Part shown: positions 1 through 6,677 of the stretch, piece after piece | Layout of the letters: each line of letters opens with the position of its first letter | How positions within the stretch are numbered: the first letter of the stretch is position 1 | NCBI GenBank assembly: GCA_902795255.1 | Contig: CADBKS010000241.1 | Coordinates: 1 to 8,268, forward strand | DNA length: 8,268 bases | Reading direction: 5' to 3' | Source of the DNA: an uncultured Chloroflexota bacterium | GTDB taxonomy: Bacteria > Chloroflexota > Anaerolineae > Anaerolineales > Anaerolineaceae | Notes under the pieces: generated by a model | Told to the model about the DNA's origin: nothing | Seen by the model: only the letters and a program-made list of their open reading frames with translations | The model's database searches: none | Position numbers and translations under genes: made by a program

Positions 1-1
1 A

Positions 2-120
2 AAGGAGCATAACAAGAACTTCAGGTTCACTCTTACAACCAATGGCATGGGAATCACGGATGAAGTTATAGATTTTGCAAATAGAGAATGTCATAATGTG
101 GTTCTTTCTCTTGACGGACG
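2..120 (+). other. Fragment of a SCIFF-peptide radical SAM maturase fused in frame to xylulokinase
   Basis: Codons from nucleotide 2 read KEHNKNFRFTLTTNG, then MGITDEVIDFANRE, then CHNVVLSLDGR. This matches the middle of the radical SAM domain of SCIFF maturases, which form thioether crosslinks in a six-cysteine ribosomal peptide; in that family the text runs EHNKNFRFTLTTNG, then NVVLSLDGRKEV. After LDGR the sequence turns to xylulokinase. The shared LDGR (about 109-120) is the natural crossover point. The AdoMet-cluster cysteines and the SPASM domain of the maturase are not in the window. The family match is from memory of the conserved text, without an alignment. Confidence 0.75.
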
Positions 121-1576
121 TATTCTTTCTTCTGATGCCCTTGCTTACCAGTTTGACAGTCCCATTCAGGGTTATGCCGAACAGGATCCGCAAGTCTGGT
201 GGAATGCCTGCGTCACGACCATTCGAAATGCGGTCAGTAAAGCCGGAATCGAACCATCTGAAATTACAGCCATGGGTTTTTCAGGACAGATGCACGGCGT
301 AGTTACATTGGACAGGAATTATCACGTCATCCGCCCGGCGATCTTGCACTGCGATGCCCGTTCCGGCGCACAGGTGGATCAAATCAAAAAAAGCATTTCT
401 GTAAAAGACCAGCGCAGATTGTTCCGCAACCCGGTTTACCCGGGATTCATGCTTACATCACTGCTGTGGATAAGAGACAACGAACCTGCAAATTTTGAAC
501 GGATCGCCCATGTCTGCTCTCCGAAGGATTATATCCGTTATCTTCTTTGCGGTGTTTTTTCTTCGGAATATTCCGATGCCAGTGCTACGCTCCTTTTTGA
601 CATTGAAAACAACCGCTGGTCAGATGAGATCATTTCAATAGCCGGGCTGCCGCGCAGCATTTTCCCCGAATGCACGGAACCGACTGCCATCACAGGGAAA
701 ATCACAGCCGAAGCATCAGCGGTCACCGGTTTAAAGATCGGGACATTGGTCGCAGCAGGCGGCGGCGATCTGACCATGATGAGCGTCGGAAGCGGTATGG
801 TCCGCAATGGAGATGCCATTATCAACATCGGCACCAGCGGACAGGTATCCTACCAGATCGACCGTCCGGTAATCAATCCGGCTCTGAACACCAATATGTT
901 TTCGGCGTACCATTCCGGACGCTGGGTCCTTTACGGTGCCACAATGAGTGCAGGGCTGTGTCTGAAATGGTGGCGGGGGATCACAGGCAATCCATCCTAT
1001 GAAGTTATTCAGCAGGCAGTCTCCAAAGTCGCTCCTGGCTCCGGAGGGATCCTTTTCTATCCATATCTCAACGGAGAACGCTGCCCGCATCTGATGTCCG
1101 ATATCAGCAGTTCCTTCATCGGGGTCAACGCGTCAACAGGCTTTGCGGAAATGACACGTGCCGTCATGGAAGGCGTTGTTTTCAACCTCCGGCAATGCGC
1201 CGAGATATGTGAAAAGCTGGGATTTTCTGCCGAAACCTACCTTGCCGCTGGTGGGGCTGCCCGCAGCGATATCTGGACCCAAATCATGGCGGATATCTTT
1301 AACAAACCGGTGAAACGGATCATCGGAGAGGAACAGGCCTGTCTTGGCGCTGCACTCACAGCCGGTGTCGGAGCAGGATTCTGGGCTTCCCTGCCGGAAG
1401 CTGCGGATGATGTAGTCCGGTTCCAGGATCACATTATTACACCTATTCCTGAGAACACGGCCATTTACCGGGAGTATTACGAGATTTTTCGCGATACTTT
1501 TTCCGGCTTCAGCGCAAATTTGCAAAAACTTACAAATCTCGGACGAAATGCACAACGTTTTGAAGCCGGGCACTGA
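2..1576 (+). CDS. xylB: Xylulokinase (FGGY family) whose N-terminus is replaced by a SCIFF radical SAM maturase fragment; 5' end outside window
   Basis: From about nucleotide 111 the protein is a xylulokinase, which phosphorylates D-xylulose with ATP to feed the pentose phosphate pathway in the cytoplasm. Numbered from the ATG at 47, visible family features are AEQDPQVWW (44-52), the sugar-binding FSGQMHG (78-84), the GGGD segment with the probable catalytic base Asp241, NIGTSGQ (260-266), FYPYLNGERCPH (337-348) and AAGGAARSDIW (400-410). The kinase part, about 487 residues, is otherwise full length. What is missing is the family's opening strand and phosphate loop (DIGTSxxK), including the early Asp. 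In its place the frame reads KEHNKNFRFTLTTNG and CHNVVLSLDGR, which belong to SCIFF-peptide maturases. The frame stays open to the left edge, so the ATG at 47 is probably internal; no good ribosome binding site precedes it. As written, the product is unlikely to be an active kinase. The family call is firm; whether the fusion exists in the cell is doubtful. Confidence 0.88.
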   Translation, partial: KEHNKNFRFTLTTNGMGITDEVIDFANRECHNVVLSLDGRILSSDALAYQFDSPIQGYAEQDPQVWWNACVTTIRNAVSKAGIEPSEITAMGFSGQMHGVVTLDRNYHVIRPAILHCDARSGAQVDQIKKSISVKDQRRLFRNPVYPGFMLTSLLWIRDNEPANFERIAHVCSPKDYIRYLLCGVFSSEYSDASATLLFDIENNRWSDEIISIAGLPRSIFPECTEPTAITGKITAEASAVTGLKIGTLVAAGGGDLTMMSVGSGMVRNGDAIINIGTSGQVSYQIDRPVINPALNTNMFSAYHSGRWVLYGATMSAGLCLKWWRGITGNPSYEVIQQAVSKVAPGSGGILFYPYLNGERCPHLMSDISSSFIGVNASTGFAEMTRAVMEGVVFNLRQCAEICEKLGFSAETYLAAGGAARSDIWTQIMADIFNKPVKRIIGEEQACLGAALTAGVGAGFWASLPEAADDVVRFQDHIITPIPENTAIYREYYEIFRDTFSGFSANLQKLTNLGRNAQRFEAGH

Positions 1577-1601
1577 TACATTGTCAGATAAAATATAAAG
1601 T

Positions 1602-1640
1602 AAGGGGCTGCCGCAAATGCACGTGCGGCAGCCCCTTTTT
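1602..1640. terminator. Strong intrinsic terminator, probably bidirectional
   Basis: A perfect 14-bp stem pairs 1602-1615 (aaggggctgccgca) with 1624-1637 (tgcggcagcccctt) around an 8-base loop. On the plus strand it ends in a run of five T (1636-1640), 25 bases after the xylulokinase stop. On the minus strand the same stem is followed by a T-rich tract (TTACTTTATATTTT), so it can also end the transcript of the GyrI-like gene, whose stop is at 1689. It sits between two convergent genes, which fits this double role. Confidence 0.9.
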
Positions 1641-1688
1641 GCTTTGATCTGATCCGAACGGCGGTTCCGGCACCGGATGCCCCGCCTT

Positions 1689-2321
1689 TTATGCTTTCCG
1701 GACGGGATGGCGGATCACGGTTTTCTGCTTTTCCGGAGCGGTTTTCCGCGGATCGCTGAGGTAGATCTCGTGATGGAGACGGATTTCGCTGAAATCGGGC
1801 ACGTATCCCTGCTGCCGCGCGTGCTCATCCATCAGGGCGATCGTGGCGGGCTCCTCGTCGTAGGGTCCGATATGCATGCACTGGACGCAGAGTCCTTCTT
1901 CGATCGTCAGGAATTCGGCCATGGAAAAGTCGGCTTTCTTCTTTCGGGAGGCTTCTTCAACTGCCCAGCTGAAATCATCTTTTGTGACGAAGTCCGGCAG
2001 ACGGATGACGGAGATCCAGCGGAAGGTCTCTTTGCGGGTATAGTCGATCCCTTCGATCCCCTCCTGCCGCCAGAAGCCCTCCAGCGGCGGGACGACATAA
2101 TCGAAATAGCCCTCGATCTGCCGGCTGCCCATTTTGCTCATTTTCAGGGTGAAGGCGATGCCGTAAAGGATCCCGATGGACTGTTTATAGGTGCTGTCTT
2201 CCGGGTTGGGGTCGCCTTCTCCGCGGACGGCGATGAAATTCATGGAAGGAATGGTGATGATGCCGGGTTTGTTTTTCGGCAGGTAAAATGCTTTGTATTC
2301 TTTCTTGAAATCAAATGCCAT
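1689..2321 (-). CDS. GyrI-like small-molecule-binding domain protein
   Basis: A 210-residue cytoplasmic protein of the GyrI-like family (COG4832 type), with no signal peptide or membrane segment. Typical stretches are IPSMNFIAVRGEGDPN (24-39), the middle PPLEGFWRQEG, then EEGLCVQCMHIGPYDEEPA, and the closing HHEIYLSDPRKTAPEKQKT. The family fold binds small hydrophobic ligands. Some GyrI-like proteins hydrolyse cyclopropanoid DNA-alkylating drugs and others act as effector domains of regulators; this one has no DNA-binding domain, so its ligand and activity are unknown. The start at 2321 is supported by AAAGAGGT (2325-2332) just upstream. It lies 40 bases downstream of mnmA on the same strand and probably shares its transcript, ending at the hairpin at 1602-1640. 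It appears intact and of normal family length. Confidence 0.85.
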   Translation of the reverse strand: MAFDFKKEYKAFYLPKNKPGIITIPSMNFIAVRGEGDPNPEDSTYKQSIGILYGIAFTLKMSKMGSRQIEGYFDYVVPPLEGFWRQEGIEGIDYTRKETFRWISVIRLPDFVTKDDFSWAVEEASRKKKADFSMAEFLTIEEGLCVQCMHIGPYDEEPATIALMDEHARQQGYVPDFSEIRLHHEIYLSDPRKTAPEKQKTVIRHPVRKA

Positions 2322-2361
2322 GGTACCTCTTTGCCTGAAAAAAATTACAGCGGCGGCTGAC

Positions 2362-2912
2362 TTACTCTTTTATGATCATGCCGCTGCCGATGACGCAGTT
2401 CTCTTCATCATAGAAGACCGCGGACTGGCCCGGGGTGGCCGCGCGGACCGGCCGGTCGAAGACGATGCGGACGCTGTCAGGGCCTTCCATTTCCACGGAA
2501 GCCTGTTCGCCCTCGTGATGATAGCGGATCTTCACCCGGGCGCGGATCGTTTCCCCGGTCTCCGGCTCCGGAATGCTCATGAAATTCAGATTTTTGCAGC
2601 GGATCTCTGAAGTGTAGAGGTCCCGCTCTTCGCCCAGCACGACTTCATTGCGTTCCGCGTTGATCCCCGTGACGTAGACGGGGTATCCGGCGGCGATCCC
2701 GAGCCCGCGGCGCTGCCCGACGGTGTAATGGATGATCCCGCGGTGTTTGCCGATGATCTTCCCGCCCGGGGTGACGTAGTTCCCCTCACCGGGAGCTTTC
2801 AGATCCGGATCTTTTTCGATATAATCGGCGTAGCTGCCTTCGGTGATGAAACAGATCTCCTGCGAATCCTGTTTGTGGGCGACGGAGAGCCCGGCCTGTT
2901 CCGCGATCGCTA
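2362..2912 (-). CDS. mnmA: tRNA-specific 2-thiouridylase MnmA, C-terminal fragment (frameshifted gene)
   Basis: This is the second half of the broken mnmA. It opens with AIAEQAGLSVAHKQDSQEICFI, whose Cys (codon 2851-2853) is the second catalytic cysteine, equivalent to E. coli C199. It continues through the central domain (HYTVGQRRGLGI, YVTGINAERNEVVLG) to the C-terminal beta barrel (IRYHHEGEQASVEM, FDRPVRAATPGQSAVFYDEENCVIGSGMI). It lies one frame away from the N-terminal fragment; the frame is open back to an ATG at 3066, but upstream of about 2912 it encodes no MnmA text and has no obvious start. Without the ATP-binding half it cannot thiolate tRNA. The family assignment is firm. As a separate protein it is probably not made in useful amounts. 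Confidence 0.88.
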
Positions 2913-3338
2913 GGTCTGGTCTTTTTCCGCGAAGGCTGCCTGCTGCACGGTATATCTCCCGTTTTCGAGCTGAACGACGGAGGCATAGTGGCCGGTGGCG
3001 ATATAGTCCGCTCCGAGAACGGACATGAAATGCATCATCCGGTCCCATTTGACGAAGCGGTTGCATTCGATGCAGGGGTTGGGGGTCTGCCCGCTGAGAT
3101 ACGCGGCGTAAAACGGCCTTTTGACCCGCTCGTCAAACTCCGTGATGACGTTCGGGGCGTAATATTTCAGATGCAGGTTCCAGGCGGTCTGACGGGCGTC
3201 ATCAATCTCGCAGCAGCGTCCCTCCCTGCTATCGGTGCGGAGCGTCATGCCGATCACTTCGTACCCTGCCTCCTGCAGCAGATAAGCTGTCACCGCGCTG
3301 TCCACCCCGCCGGACATTCCAACGATCACTTTTGTCAT
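2910..3338 (-). CDS. mnmA: tRNA-specific 2-thiouridylase MnmA, N-terminal fragment (frameshifted gene)
   Basis: MnmA activates U34 of Lys, Glu and Gln tRNAs with ATP and inserts sulfur. This fragment has the PP-loop GMSGGVDS (residues 7-14), the catalytic-cysteine motif NPCIECNR (C92 equivalent to E. coli C102, with an extra Cys three residues earlier), and ATGHYA. It reads normally to FAEKDQT and then meets TAG at 2910-2912. The family continues from KDQT with about 27 more residues (a YxLYxLTxEQL..PLG..xKxEVR type segment) before IAEQAGL; that segment is absent from all three frames. I prefer the start at 3338 (MTKVIVG), preceded by GGGGAAG, over the ATG at 3359, whose nearest GGAG is too far away. 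The gene diverges from the cysteine desulfurase that would supply its sulfur. As written it encodes a truncated, probably inactive enzyme. Confidence 0.9.
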   Translation of the reverse strand: MTKVIVGMSGGVDSAVTAYLLQEAGYEVIGMTLRTDSREGRCCEIDDARQTAWNLHLKYYAPNVITEFDERVKRPFYAAYLSGQTPNPCIECNRFVKWDRMMHFMSVLGADYIATGHYASVVQLENGRYTVQQAAFAEKDQT

Positions 3339-3439
3339 AATCTTCCCCGCCTTTCTCATCTGAATTTTAACAGGAATCTCCCCTTTTTTCCGCTATTTCT
3401 GATAAGTCATCATTCCCGCCGGATCTCCGGCCCGGGAAT

Positions 3440-3462
3440 TATAATCTGCACAGAAATAGGAG
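3440..3462 (+). promoter_or_regulatory. Probable -10 box and ribosome binding site of the cysteine desulfurase
   Basis: A perfect TATAAT lies at 3440-3445 and AGGAG at 3458-3462, six bases before the ATG at 3469. A start near 3452 would leave a leader of under 20 bases. No convincing TTGACA-like -35 is seen at the right spacing; CGCCGG occupies it. The 109-bp gap between this gene and mnmA must hold promoters for both directions. On the minus strand only a weak TAAAAT (3364-3369) was seen. Confidence 0.5.
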
Positions 3463-3468
3463 AATTCC

Positions 3469-4152
3469 ATGGAAATTTATGCCGATAATGCCGCGACGAC
3501 CCGGATGAGCCGGACTGCCATTGACGCGGTGACCCGCTGTATGCGAGAAATTTGGGGCAACCCGTCCAGCCTGCATGCGTCCGGACAGCGTGCAGGACAG
3601 GAACTGATGAACCTACGCAGGCGGACCGCCGCGCTGCTCGGCTGCCGGAGCAGTGAGATCACGTTTACCTCCGGCGGGACGGAGTCCGACAACCAGGCCC
3701 TGCGGACCGGAGCCGCGTTCGGTTTGCGGAACGGAAAGCGGCATATCCTTTCCACCGCGTTTGAACATCACGCGGTGCTGCATACCCTGGATGCGCTGGC
3801 CGCGGAGGGCTTTGAGGTCACCCTGCTGAATATCCCGGAAAGCGGTGTCATTGATCCGGCTGCGGTTGAGCAGGCGCTCCGTCCGGATACCTGTATGGTT
3901 TCCGTGATGTATGCCAATAACGAGATCGGAACGATCCAGCCGGTCACGGAGATTGGCGCGCTCTGCCGGAGCCGGGGCATCCTTTTCCATACGGACGCCG
4001 TACAGGCTGCCGGCCACCTGCCGATCCGTTTCGAAGAACAGAGCATTGACTTGCTTTCACTTTCGGCCCATAAATTTCACGGGCCGAAAGGCGCGCTCAG
4101 GAAAAGGGAAAGCGCCCGGGGACCGAGAATCTGCCCGGTATCGCCGGAATGA
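3469..4152 (+). CDS. Cysteine desulfurase (NifS/IscS family), N-terminal fragment (frameshifted gene)
   Basis: A PLP-dependent class V aminotransferase-fold enzyme that removes sulfur from L-cysteine, forming a persulfide for tRNA thiolation or Fe-S assembly. Visible features are the opening IYADNAATT (3-11), NPSSLHASG (31-39), TSGGTESDN (68-76), the ring-stacking His in FEHHAV (H100), NNEIGT (150-155), HTDAVQ with Asp176 and Gln179, and the PLP lysine K202 in SAHKFHGPKG. After GPKG (about 4090) the text becomes ALRKRESARGPRICPVSPE and stops at 4152; that tail is out-of-frame sequence. A segment of the type VGALYxRxGxxxxPLIxGG is missing here, about 16 to 20 residues. The start at 3469 follows AGGAG closely. 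The gene is divergent from mnmA, suggesting a YrvO-like partner role, although the window cannot prove which acceptor it serves. Lacking the active-site cysteine, this fragment is inactive. Confidence 0.9.
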   Translation: MEIYADNAATTRMSRTAIDAVTRCMREIWGNPSSLHASGQRAGQELMNLRRRTAALLGCRSSEITFTSGGTESDNQALRTGAAFGLRNGKRHILSTAFEHHAVLHTLDALAAEGFEVTLLNIPESGVIDPAAVEQALRPDTCMVSVMYANNEIGTIQPVTEIGALCRSRGILFHTDAVQAAGHLPIRFEEQSIDLLSLSAHKFHGPKGALRKRESARGPRICPVSPE

Positions 4153-4556
4153 CGGCCGCACTGGAAGAAGCGGTCAGCCATATGGATGAGAATGCCGCGA
4201 AAACCGCTGCCATGCGGGACCGCCTTATCGAAGGCCTCTCCCAGATCCCCGGTGCCCTGCTGAACGGCGATGCGGAGCGCCGGCTGCCCGGAAACGTGAA
4301 TTTCTGCTTTGAAGGGGTCGAAGGGGAGTCGCTGCTGATGATGCTGGACATGAAGGGGATCGCCGCTTCATCCGGGTCGGCCTGCACGGCCGGATCGCCG
4401 GAACCAAGCCATGTCCTGCTGGCGCTCGGACGTTCCGAAGTGATGGCGAAGAGTTCGCTGCGCCTGACGATCGATGAAATGAACACGCCGGAGGAGATCG
4501 AAACGATCATCTCCGAAGTCACCGGCTGTGTCAGCGCGCTGCGGGCGATGAACTGA
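4095..4556 (+). CDS. Cysteine desulfurase (NifS/IscS family), C-terminal fragment (frameshifted gene)
   Basis: This is the remainder of the desulfurase, one frame away. Homologous text starts at about 4095 with AQEKGKRPGTENLPGIAG, the family's GGxQExGxRxGTEN region, and runs through PGNVNFCFEGVEGESLL to SSGSACTAGSPEPSHVL. The Cys in that last motif (codon 4383-4385) is the persulfide-carrying active-site residue. It ends normally with SLRLTIDEMNTPEEIE and a stop at 4554-4556. The first ATG in this frame is at 4149, overlapping the end of the N-terminal fragment by four bases, but no clear ribosome binding site precedes it. Only 18 bases separate its end from the convergent glycosylase gene. 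With the other fragment it makes up most of a normal gene of about 380 residues. Confidence 0.88.
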   Translation, partial: AQEKGKRPGTENLPGIAGMTAALEEAVSHMDENAAKTAAMRDRLIEGLSQIPGALLNGDAERRLPGNVNFCFEGVEGESLLMMLDMKGIAASSGSACTAGSPEPSHVLLALGRSEVMAKSSLRLTIDEMNTPEEIETIISEVTGCVSALRAMN

Positions 4557-4563
4557 CCCCGGC

Positions 4564-4611
4564 CCGGATCGGTCTTACCGGTTCTGAATACCGTCCTGCC
4601 GGTCGATCCGG
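4564..4611. repeat. Nested inverted repeat at the convergent gene ends
   Basis: CCGGATCG (4564-4571) pairs with CGATCCGG (4604-4611). Inside it ACCGG (4577-4581) pairs with CCGGT (4599-4603), around a 17-base loop, with five unpaired bases on one side. It lies just past the desulfurase stop and overlaps the last codons of the glycosylase. It could act as a weak terminator or transcript-end structure, but there is no T run. Confidence 0.35.
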
Positions 4612-5789
4612 CTGCAACTGCTGAATCCCGCGAAGCGCCGGATGGCGCGCTCCATCGCCGACTCCAGCCGTTTTGTGACGCGGGTCCGGTCTTCGTACCA
4701 GATGTTCCGGACCGTCAGGACCGCGTTTTTGCGGTCAGCCGTCATTTCGATCCTTCCGATCAGCTCTTCGCCGTAAAGGACCGGCAGAGCGTAGAAGCCG
4801 TATTTCCGTTTGGCCGCCGGTGTGTAGATCTCCCAGGAATACCGGAAATCCCAAAGGGCGGAAATCAGTTTGCGGTCCCAGAGCATCGGATCCAGCGGGG
4901 CGAGGAACTCCAGCCGCGGTTTGCAGTCGGAGGTCCCGGCCAGGACCTGCTCCAGCAGCGGCTGATCGGCGGCGCACATATAGACCGGGCTTCTGAACCC
5001 GGATATACAGATCTCCCGGATCGTTCCGTTCCCCAGCAGGGCCGCAAATGCTTCATCCCGCTGTTCGTTGGTCATACTGATGCCGAGAAAAGCGTCCGAC
5101 CTCCGGTTCCAGAGCAGGCCGACCGCGCCGATCCGCCGGAGGATCCGCCAGCGGATGAATGCGGATCCGTTTTCAAAGGGATCTCCCGCATTGAGGATCC
5201 GCTCCGGAATATATTTTTCAGCCAGGTCATAGAACTTCCGCGAACCGTTTTTGTGGTGGATCAGCAGGATCCCGTCCGTGTAAAGCTGCTCCAGGACCGA
5301 CCGGGCAGCGTTGGAATCCTTTTCCCAGTTGCCGCTCCAGTGCATGGATGAATGCCAGAAGATCTTTCCTTCGATCGGCAGCGTATCGCTGCTGACCGGT
5401 CCGTTTTTACGGATGTAGGCGATGGCCCGCTCCTCAAGCTCCGCCAGACCGCTGAACTGCCGGCCGTGCAGCCGGCTGCGTTGCCGGTAAGAGAAAAAGA
5501 ACGGCCAGTCCTCTGTCGGAAAAATCGAAAGCTCCTTGTCGGAATAGTCGACCAGGCTGCGGTCTTTGTAAAGCAGTGTCTGCAGGGTCTGCTTTGAAAA
5601 GCGGCTGACACGTGACTGCAGCGTCAGTTCGGCGTTCTTTCCGCATACATCCACCGGGTCGAACTGGATGCATCCCGCCTGTCGGATATAATCCAGCGCG
5701 CCCTTTTTACCGGTGAACCGATATGAGCCGATCAGTCCCTGTTTGGTGAGGATGAATCGTTTTGCCTGCTGTTTCGAGATCTCTGTCAT
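4575..5789 (-). CDS. YcaQ/AlkX-type DNA glycosylase (winged-helix, HTH_42 family)
   Basis: A 404-residue protein of the COG3214/YcaQ family, close to the usual 400-410 residues. YcaQ-type enzymes cut damaged bases from DNA and unhook some interstrand crosslinks. The catalytic element of this group, a Q-hydrophobic-D/Q motif, is present as GCIQFDPVD (Q42, D44), which places it with the E. coli YcaQ (QxD) branch rather than the Streptomyces AlkZ (QxQ) branch. Other family text includes DYSDKELSIFP (81-91), FWHSSMHWSGNWE and, near the end, APLDPMLWDRKLISALW (297-313) and EIYTPAAKRKYGFYALPVL (320-338). The start at 5789 is preceded by GGGACGA. It follows the SPL-like radical SAM gene by 15 bases on the same strand, so the two almost certainly share an mRNA. 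It has no signal peptide and acts on DNA in the cytoplasm. No damage to the gene is visible. Confidence 0.88.
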   Translation of the reverse strand: MTEISKQQAKRFILTKQGLIGSYRFTGKKGALDYIRQAGCIQFDPVDVCGKNAELTLQSRVSRFSKQTLQTLLYKDRSLVDYSDKELSIFPTEDWPFFFSYRQRSRLHGRQFSGLAELEERAIAYIRKNGPVSSDTLPIEGKIFWHSSMHWSGNWEKDSNAARSVLEQLYTDGILLIHHKNGSRKFYDLAEKYIPERILNAGDPFENGSAFIRWRILRRIGAVGLLWNRRSDAFLGISMTNEQRDEAFAALLGNGTIREICISGFRSPVYMCAADQPLLEQVLAGTSDCKPRLEFLAPLDPMLWDRKLISALWDFRYSWEIYTPAAKRKYGFYALPVLYGEELIGRIEMTADRKNAVLTVRNIWYEDRTRVTKRLESAMERAIRRFAGFSSCSRIDRQDGIQNR

Positions 5790-5804
5790 TGTTCGTCCCG
5801 TGAT

Positions 5805-6677
5805 TCAGAAAAGGGCCGGCTGTTTCTGCTCTTCCGGAAATTCATTGATGAAGGCGAAGCAGTCTTCCGGCCTGTACATCATGTGCCTTTCGCGGCAGAG
5901 CGATCTGAACAGCGCCATCAGCGCTGTGCTGTCGGGGCTGGGCAGGTTATAGGCGTTTCCGTAGCGGCGAATATAGCGTTCCTTCAGACCGGGAAAATGC
6001 CGTTCCAGGGCGTCATAATAATATTCCCGGTTCCCTTCCCGGAGCGTCAGCCCCATATCAAAACAGATGATCCCCTTCACGCCCGCGTCCGCACATTTTC
6101 CGGTTATTTCGGCAACATTCTCGGCCGTGTCGTTGATAAAAGGCAGGATGGGCGTCAGCCATACGACCGTGGGAATGTCCCGCTTCCGGAGCTCCGTCAG
6201 GACTTCGAGACGTTTCCGGGTATCGCAGACATTCGGCTCCAGGATCCCGCAGAGCTTTTCATCCCATGTTGTCAGCGTCATCTGGACGACGCATCTGCTT
6301 TTCCGGTTGATGGCATCCAGCAGGTCGAGATCCCGCAGGATCCGGTCTGATTTGGTGATCACGGTGGCCCCGAATCCGCGGCGGTGGATGATCTCCAGAC
6401 ATTTCCGTGTCATTTCCAGCTGTTCTTCACAGTGCATATAGGGATCGGACATGGATCCGGTCCCGATCATGCATTTTTTCCTGCGGGAGCGCAGGGCCGC
6501 ATCCAGAAGTACGGGAGCGTTCTGTTTGACTTCGATATCTTCGAATTTGTGCGTGAAATGATAGCATTTGGACCGGCTGTCACAGTAAATGCAGCCGTGC
6601 GAACAGCCCCGGTAAACATTCATTCCGGTATGACCGCTGTTTGTGTGAAGGATGCTTTTGGCTTCCACAAAATGCAT
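5805..6677 (-). CDS. SPL-like radical SAM protein (COG1533 / Rv2578c type)
   Basis: A 290-residue radical SAM enzyme. The AdoMet and 4Fe-4S motif is RGCSHGCIYCDSR, a CxxxCxxC with cysteines 25, 29 and 32, preceded by the family's NVYRGC. Further family text includes GTGSMSDPYMHCE, VITKSDRILRDLDLL, VVQMTLTTWDEK, EPNVCDTRKRLEVL and VVWLTPILPFINDT. The family resembles spore photoproduct lyase and is often labelled a DNA repair photolyase, but it is short and lacks an obvious spore lyase signature, so the substrate is unknown. The start at 6677 follows CAGGGGAA. It is the first gene of a two-gene unit with the YcaQ-type glycosylase, which supports, without proving, a nucleic-acid repair role. 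It looks complete. Confidence 0.87.
   Translation of the reverse strand: MHFVEAKSILHTNSGHTGMNVYRGCSHGCIYCDSRSKCYHFTHKFEDIEVKQNAPVLLDAALRSRRKKCMIGTGSMSDPYMHCEEQLEMTRKCLEIIHRRGFGATVITKSDRILRDLDLLDAINRKSRCVVQMTLTTWDEKLCGILEPNVCDTRKRLEVLTELRKRDIPTVVWLTPILPFINDTAENVAEITGKCADAGVKGIICFDMGLTLREGNREYYYDALERHFPGLKERYIRRYGNAYNLPSPDSTALMALFRSLCRERHMMYRPEDCFAFINEFPEEQKQPALF

Noticed and set aside
1..1640. Compositional break between the xylulokinase region and the rest, suggesting transfer.
   Set aside because: The start is AT-richer (541-600 is 43% GC by hand count), but the end of the same gene reaches about 62% (1321-1380), matching the minus-strand genes, so there is no clean step.
1677..2360. Plus-strand open frame of 227 codons opposite the GyrI-like gene.
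   Set aside because: It is the antisense shadow of a well-supported gene with a ribosome site; its residues resemble no family.
2890..4110. Programmed -1 frameshifting: all three split genes have A-runs near the junction (GAAAAAG in mnmA, GGAAAAGGG in the desulfurase, CAAAAGGG in the lipoprotein).
   Set aside because: None is a proper in-frame X XXY YYZ site, and in mnmA and the desulfurase conserved residues are missing, so recoding would not restore a normal protein.
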